A stretch of DNA of 64,000 nt. Origin: Saccharopolyspora thermophila. Its GTDB lineage: Bacteria; Actinomycetota; Actinomycetes; Mycobacteriales; Pseudonocardiaceae. The notes below the pieces were generated by a model, which saw only the letters and a program-made list of their open reading frames with translations, had not been told where the DNA came from and did not search any database. The position numbers were made by a program, and so were the translations under genes. The number at the start of each line of letters is the position of its first letter. The stretch's first letter is position 1. This document shows, in pieces, positions 61,261 through 64,000 of this stretch. The stretch spans positions 1 to 64,000 of the forward strand of contig NZ_BMMT01000005.1 in NCBI RefSeq assembly GCF_014646075.1, in the 5' to 3' direction.

Positions 61261-61944
61261 TCAGCTCCCGCTGCTGCCCGACTTGCTGTTGATGCCGAAA
61301 CCACCGCGCTGGATGGTCTTACCGCTGGTGTCCTTAATCGTCGTCCCGGTCGGCTTGGTGAAGCTGGAGCCGGGCACCGTGCTGCCGACGCTCGGGGGAG
61401 GTGCTCCGGGCGCGGTGTAGGCGTAGCGGTACTGCGGCACCGGAGGGCCGCCGATGAACAGCGGCATGAAGATGAAGCCCGAGTCGTGATCGATGTACCC
61501 GCCGTGCGAGGTCACGTAGGTCTCGTCGCACTTCTCGACGTCCGCGACGACGGCCTGCCCGTTCTGTTCGGAGGCGCAGTACCGGGTGACGGCGTTGGTC
61601 TCGTTGCTGATCTCCGACGCCGAGTACATCGCCGCGACCAGCGCCACGACGCCGACGGTCGCGCCGCCGCCGATCATGACGCGGCGCCGCTTCTGACTCC
61701 GGCGCTCGGCGGCCTCCAGCTCGGCGCGTCGCTGCTCCTCGCGGCGCTTCTCGGCCGCGATGCGGGCGCGCTGCTCCGCCAGCGTGGGTTCACGCGGTGT
61801 GGTGTGCTCGGGGTCCTGGTAGCGGATCCGACCGCGAACCGCGTCGCTGGTCTGTTCCGCAGGCTGCTGGGCCGACTCGAGCGGGGTCGCCTCGTCCCGC
61901 CGCGGCCGCTCGTCGTCTGCCAGTGGCTTGCCATTCTCCGTCAT
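61261..61944 (-). CDS. YgiB/DUF1190-like membrane protein
   Basis: 227 residues. N-terminal 70 residues are charged and disordered with a predicted coiled-coil (RARIAAEKRREEQRRAELEA), one TM helix (about 94-112, MIGGGATVGVVALVAAMYSA), and an external domain with two Cys (RYCASEQ, VEKCDET), FIFMPLFIGGPPVPQYRYAY and the C-terminal RGGFG box. The Cys pair, the MPL segment, the long Pro/Thr linker and the RGGFG end parallel E. coli YgiB (DUF1190), whose gene also precedes the ATP-grasp gene ygiC. The assignment is from memory of YgiB and its context. Confidence 0.7.
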   Translation of the reverse strand: MTENGKPLADDERPRRDEATPLESAQQPAEQTSDAVRGRIRYQDPEHTTPREPTLAEQRARIAAEKRREEQRRAELEAAERRSQKRRRVMIGGGATVGVVALVAAMYSASEISNETNAVTRYCASEQNGQAVVADVEKCDETYVTSHGGYIDHDSGFIFMPLFIGGPPVPQYRYAYTAPGAPPPSVGSTVPGSSFTKPTGTTIKDTSGKTIQRGGFGINSKSGSSGS

Positions 61945-62053
61945 AACCCCACTCCCGGTAGCCACAGTACCCAGACAAGCGACGCGCCCGGCAACCAATC
62001 GGTTCCGAAGGCATGGGCGGGGTCTCGCGCAACCGGGTCCGTGGCGGGGCATG

Positions 62054-63058
62054 ATGACATCGATGGCCCCGCCCGAACCCACCCCCCGCCCGAGCCGGAC
62101 AAGGTCGAAGCTCCGGCTCGTGATGATCTCGGCCGCCCTCGGCGCCCTGGTCATCCTGGTGATCAGCGTGCTGACCTGGCCCAGCCGGAACTCCGGCGTC
62201 GGCGGGTCCGGCCGGGTCGGTTCCGCCCCGGCACCGCAGGTGGTGTTCGACGCCCCGGCGGGCACCTGCCTGAACTGGACGGAGCCGGACGCGACCGACA
62301 TCAGCCAGGTCACCTGCGCCGAACCGCACCTGTTCGAGGTGACCGGCAAGACCGACCTGCGAGCCGAGTTCGGCGACGGCGCTCCGTTTCCGAACACCGA
62401 GCAGTGGCAGCAGCTCAAGCAGCAGCGCTGCATCGACGTGTCCAGGCAGTTCCTGGCCAACCGGTTCGACCCGTACGGCCGGTTCAGCGTCGGCGCGTTC
62501 ACCCCGAGCGAGGAGGGCTGGGAGGCCGGCGACCGGACGCTGCACTGCGGCCTGCAGCAACCGGGACCGTCCGGCAAGCTGTACCGGACCACCGGCAGCG
62601 CGGCCAGCGTCGACCAGTCCAACACCTACGAGGTGGGCCGCTGCCTGGGCATCAACGGCACCGCGGTGTGGGACCCGGTGAGCTGCGACCAGCCGCACGC
62701 GGTGGAGATCACCGGGCTGGTCGACCTGGGCGAGCAGTTCCCCGGCGGATACCCGCCCGAACCGGACCAGGACGGCTTCCTGGCCACCCGGTGCGCCGAC
62801 CTCACCGCGCAGTACGCGGGCGCGCCGACGGCAGCCCGGGACAAGGGCCTGGTCACCTACTGGGACACCCTGGCGCAGGAGAGCTGGGACGCCGGGTCGC
62901 GCAAGGTGAACTGCAAGGTCAGTGCACAGCTGCCGGACGGCAGCGGGCTGGCGCCGGTGACCGGCAGTGTGAAGGGCCAGGTCACCGTGGGCCGCGAGCC
63001 CGCGCCGCAGGTCACCAGCCCGGAGCAACCGGGCGTTCCTGCCACCGAACCGCGCTGA
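62054..63058 (+). CDS. Membrane protein with two septum-formation (DUF4190-associated) domains, Rv3835 type
   Basis: 334 residues. Short basic cytosolic N-terminus, one TM helix (about 20-42, VMISAALGALVILVISVLTW), then two tandem extracytoplasmic repeats of the Septum_form type: first with GTCLNWTEPDATDISQVTCA / EPHLFEVTG, second with GRCLGINGTAVWDPVSCD / QPHAVEITG, each with conserved Cys pairs. Corresponds to Rv3835 by position next to the zincin gene. The role in septation is implied by the domain name only. ATG 62054 is used; 62051 and 62063 are possible. Confidence 0.82.
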   Translation: MTSMAPPEPTPRPSRTRSKLRLVMISAALGALVILVISVLTWPSRNSGVGGSGRVGSAPAPQVVFDAPAGTCLNWTEPDATDISQVTCAEPHLFEVTGKTDLRAEFGDGAPFPNTEQWQQLKQQRCIDVSRQFLANRFDPYGRFSVGAFTPSEEGWEAGDRTLHCGLQQPGPSGKLYRTTGSAASVDQSNTYEVGRCLGINGTAVWDPVSCDQPHAVEITGLVDLGEQFPGGYPPEPDQDGFLATRCADLTAQYAGAPTAARDKGLVTYWDTLAQESWDAGSRKVNCKVSAQLPDGSGLAPVTGSVKGQVTVGREPAPQVTSPEQPGVPATEPR

Positions 63059-63077
63059 GCTGGGGTAGAACGGGGTC

Positions 63078-63428
63078 ATGCCGGTGGAGATGACCCGCGC
63101 GCGGTTCGAGGAACTGGTGGCCGACGCCCTGGACCTGGTGCCCGCGGAGTTCGCGTCGGCGATGACCAACGTGGTGGTCCTGGTGGAGGACGTCAACCCC
63201 GACGACCCGTCGCTGCTCGGGCTGTACGAGGGCATCGCGCTGACCGAACGGGACCACACCTACAGCGGGGTGCTGCCGGACCGAATCACGATCTACCGGG
63301 AGCCGCTGCTGGAGATGTGTGACGACGAGGACGAGGTCGTCGACGAGGTGGCGGTGACGGTGGTGCACGAGATCGCGCACCACTTCGGCATCGACGACGA
63401 CAAGCTGCACGCCCTCGGCTGGGGTTGA
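63078..63428 (+). CDS. Small zincin-like metallopeptidase (Rv3836 type)
   Basis: 116 residues. HExxH zinc motif in TVVHEIAHHFGIDDDK, with a preceding acidic stretch (EMCDDEDEVVDE); MTRARFEELVADALDLVPAE at the N-terminus is typical of this minimal-gluzincin family (DUF1025-like). 19 nt after the septum-domain gene, so probably in one operon. TAGAAC 6 nt before ATG 63078 is a near-match to the leaderless -10. Substrate unknown. Confidence 0.9.
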   Translation: MPVEMTRARFEELVADALDLVPAEFASAMTNVVVLVEDVNPDDPSLLGLYEGIALTERDHTYSGVLPDRITIYREPLLEMCDDEDEVVDEVAVTVVHEIAHHFGIDDDKLHALGWG

Positions 63429-63495
63429 CCAGCGGGCTCTGCCCTGGCGGGGTTGCCGGGTTCGCCTGAATCTGGAAGCCTTCGCCCGCCCCGGG

Positions 63496-64000
63496 TCAGT
63501 GGTCGCAGGTGCACGCGTCCCAGGCGACGCAGGTCCAGCCGGTGGGCACGTCGGGGTCGGCCTCCAGCACGATCAGGCCCGTGTTCGGCAGGTGCGTCGC
63601 GTTGGCCAGGGCACCGGTCACGTCGGTGGCCAGGATGTTCGCCGCCAGGCGCAGCATCGCCCCGTGGCTCACCAGCACCACCGCCCCGTCCCCGGCGCCG
63701 TCGATGGCGGTCCGCACGCCGGCGACGAAGCGGCTCACCGCCTCGTACCCGGTTTCCCCGCCGGGCATCGGCACGTCCAACCGGCCCGCGTGCCAGCTGG
63801 CGTAAATCTCGTCGAACACGCGCAACGCCTCGGCGTCGCTGCGCCCCTCCAGCTCGCCGACGAAGACCTCGTGCGTGCCGTCGACGACCGTCACCGGCAG
63901 CTCGTGCCGCTCCGCCAGCGGCTGGGCGGTCTGCTGCGCCCGCAACGCGCGACTGGCGTGCACCGAGACGACCTTCTCCCCGGCCAGGCGCTGCGCCAAC
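63496..64000 (-). CDS. Histidine phosphatase (phosphoglycerate-mutase family), 5' end outside window
   Basis: The C-terminal 168 residues are visible; the frame is open to the window edge and the N-terminal RHG motif with the nucleophilic His is missing, so the start lies beyond 64000. Seen are ALRAQQTAQPLAERHELPV, the acid-base Glu region (VFVGELEGRSDAEALRVF) and the second catalytic His in VVLVSHGAMLRLAA, plus a CTCDH tail. Rv3837c type by position. Substrate unknown. Confidence 0.9.
   Translation of the reverse strand, partial: LAQRLAGEKVVSVHASRALRAQQTAQPLAERHELPVTVVDGTHEVFVGELEGRSDAEALRVFDEIYASWHAGRLDVPMPGGETGYEAVSRFVAGVRTAIDGAGDGAVVLVSHGAMLRLAANILATDVTGALANATHLPNTGLIVLEADPDVPTGWTCVAWDACTCDH

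Overview
The window is high-GC actinobacterial chromosome. The gene content (EmbA/B/C-type arabinosyltransferases, DprE1/DprE2, GlfT1, GlfT2, Glf, a decaprenyl-phosphoribose synthase and phosphatase, Bpa) points to a member of the Mycobacteriales/Pseudonocardiaceae with an arabinogalactan cell wall. A Pseudonocardiaceae genus fits best, because XRE/DUF397 pairs and an AICE-type integrated element sit beside the mycobacterial-style wall locus. Species cannot be named from sequence reading alone.

Layout. 1-3613 is one end of an actinomycete integrative and conjugative element (DUF2637 protein, RepSA-like initiator, excisionase, tyrosine integrase) abutting a tRNA-Arg(ACG); a tRNA-Ser(GCT) follows. 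3919-12708 holds metabolic and envelope genes: acetoacetyl-CoA synthetase, a dienelactone-hydrolase-like protein, a HisC-type aminotransferase, a chaplin-like secreted protein, an L,D-transpeptidase lipoprotein, an ABC-2 exporter with its MarR regulator, and a second, divergent MarR gene. 12758-13560 is a tRNA-Ser(TGA) with the remains of a second integration event (integrase N-terminus and a lysyl-tRNA synthetase N-terminus). 13691-20575 has small conserved proteins, secreted hydrolases, a quinone oxidoreductase, a class V aminotransferase homologue and Bpa.

20678-54573 is the wall locus. Wzm/Wzt and GlfT1 start the galactan; a first Emb protein follows; then GtrA, two tandem DprE1 paralogues and DprE2 make decaprenyl-phospho-arabinose. 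A roughly 7-kb accessory island (secreted protein, two DUF397 genes, XRE/DUF5753 regulator, STAND ATPase with TPRs, methyltransferase relic) interrupts it. Then come an AftB-like GT-C enzyme and, divergently, an operon of two more Emb proteins, a GT2 glycosyltransferase, a second GtrA and an FAD oxidoreductase. PhoD separates this from the minus-strand operon glf-glfT2-PAP2-ubiA. 54838-64000 continues with a GT87 mannosyltransferase-like protein, HAD phosphatase, F420-type monooxygenase, XRE-cupin regulator, SerS, a YgiC/YgiB-like pair, a septum-formation-domain membrane protein, a small zincin and the C-terminal part of a histidine phosphatase. From memory, the order follows M. tuberculosis Rv3772-Rv3837c with rearrangements.

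Two points run through the annotation. Many genes begin with an ATG/GTG placed 6-9 nt after a TAnnnT hexamer, i.e. they look leaderless, and this decides several starts. The most interesting single observation is that the two tandem DprE1 copies differ at the benzothiazinone-target cysteine (Thr in the first, Cys in the second).
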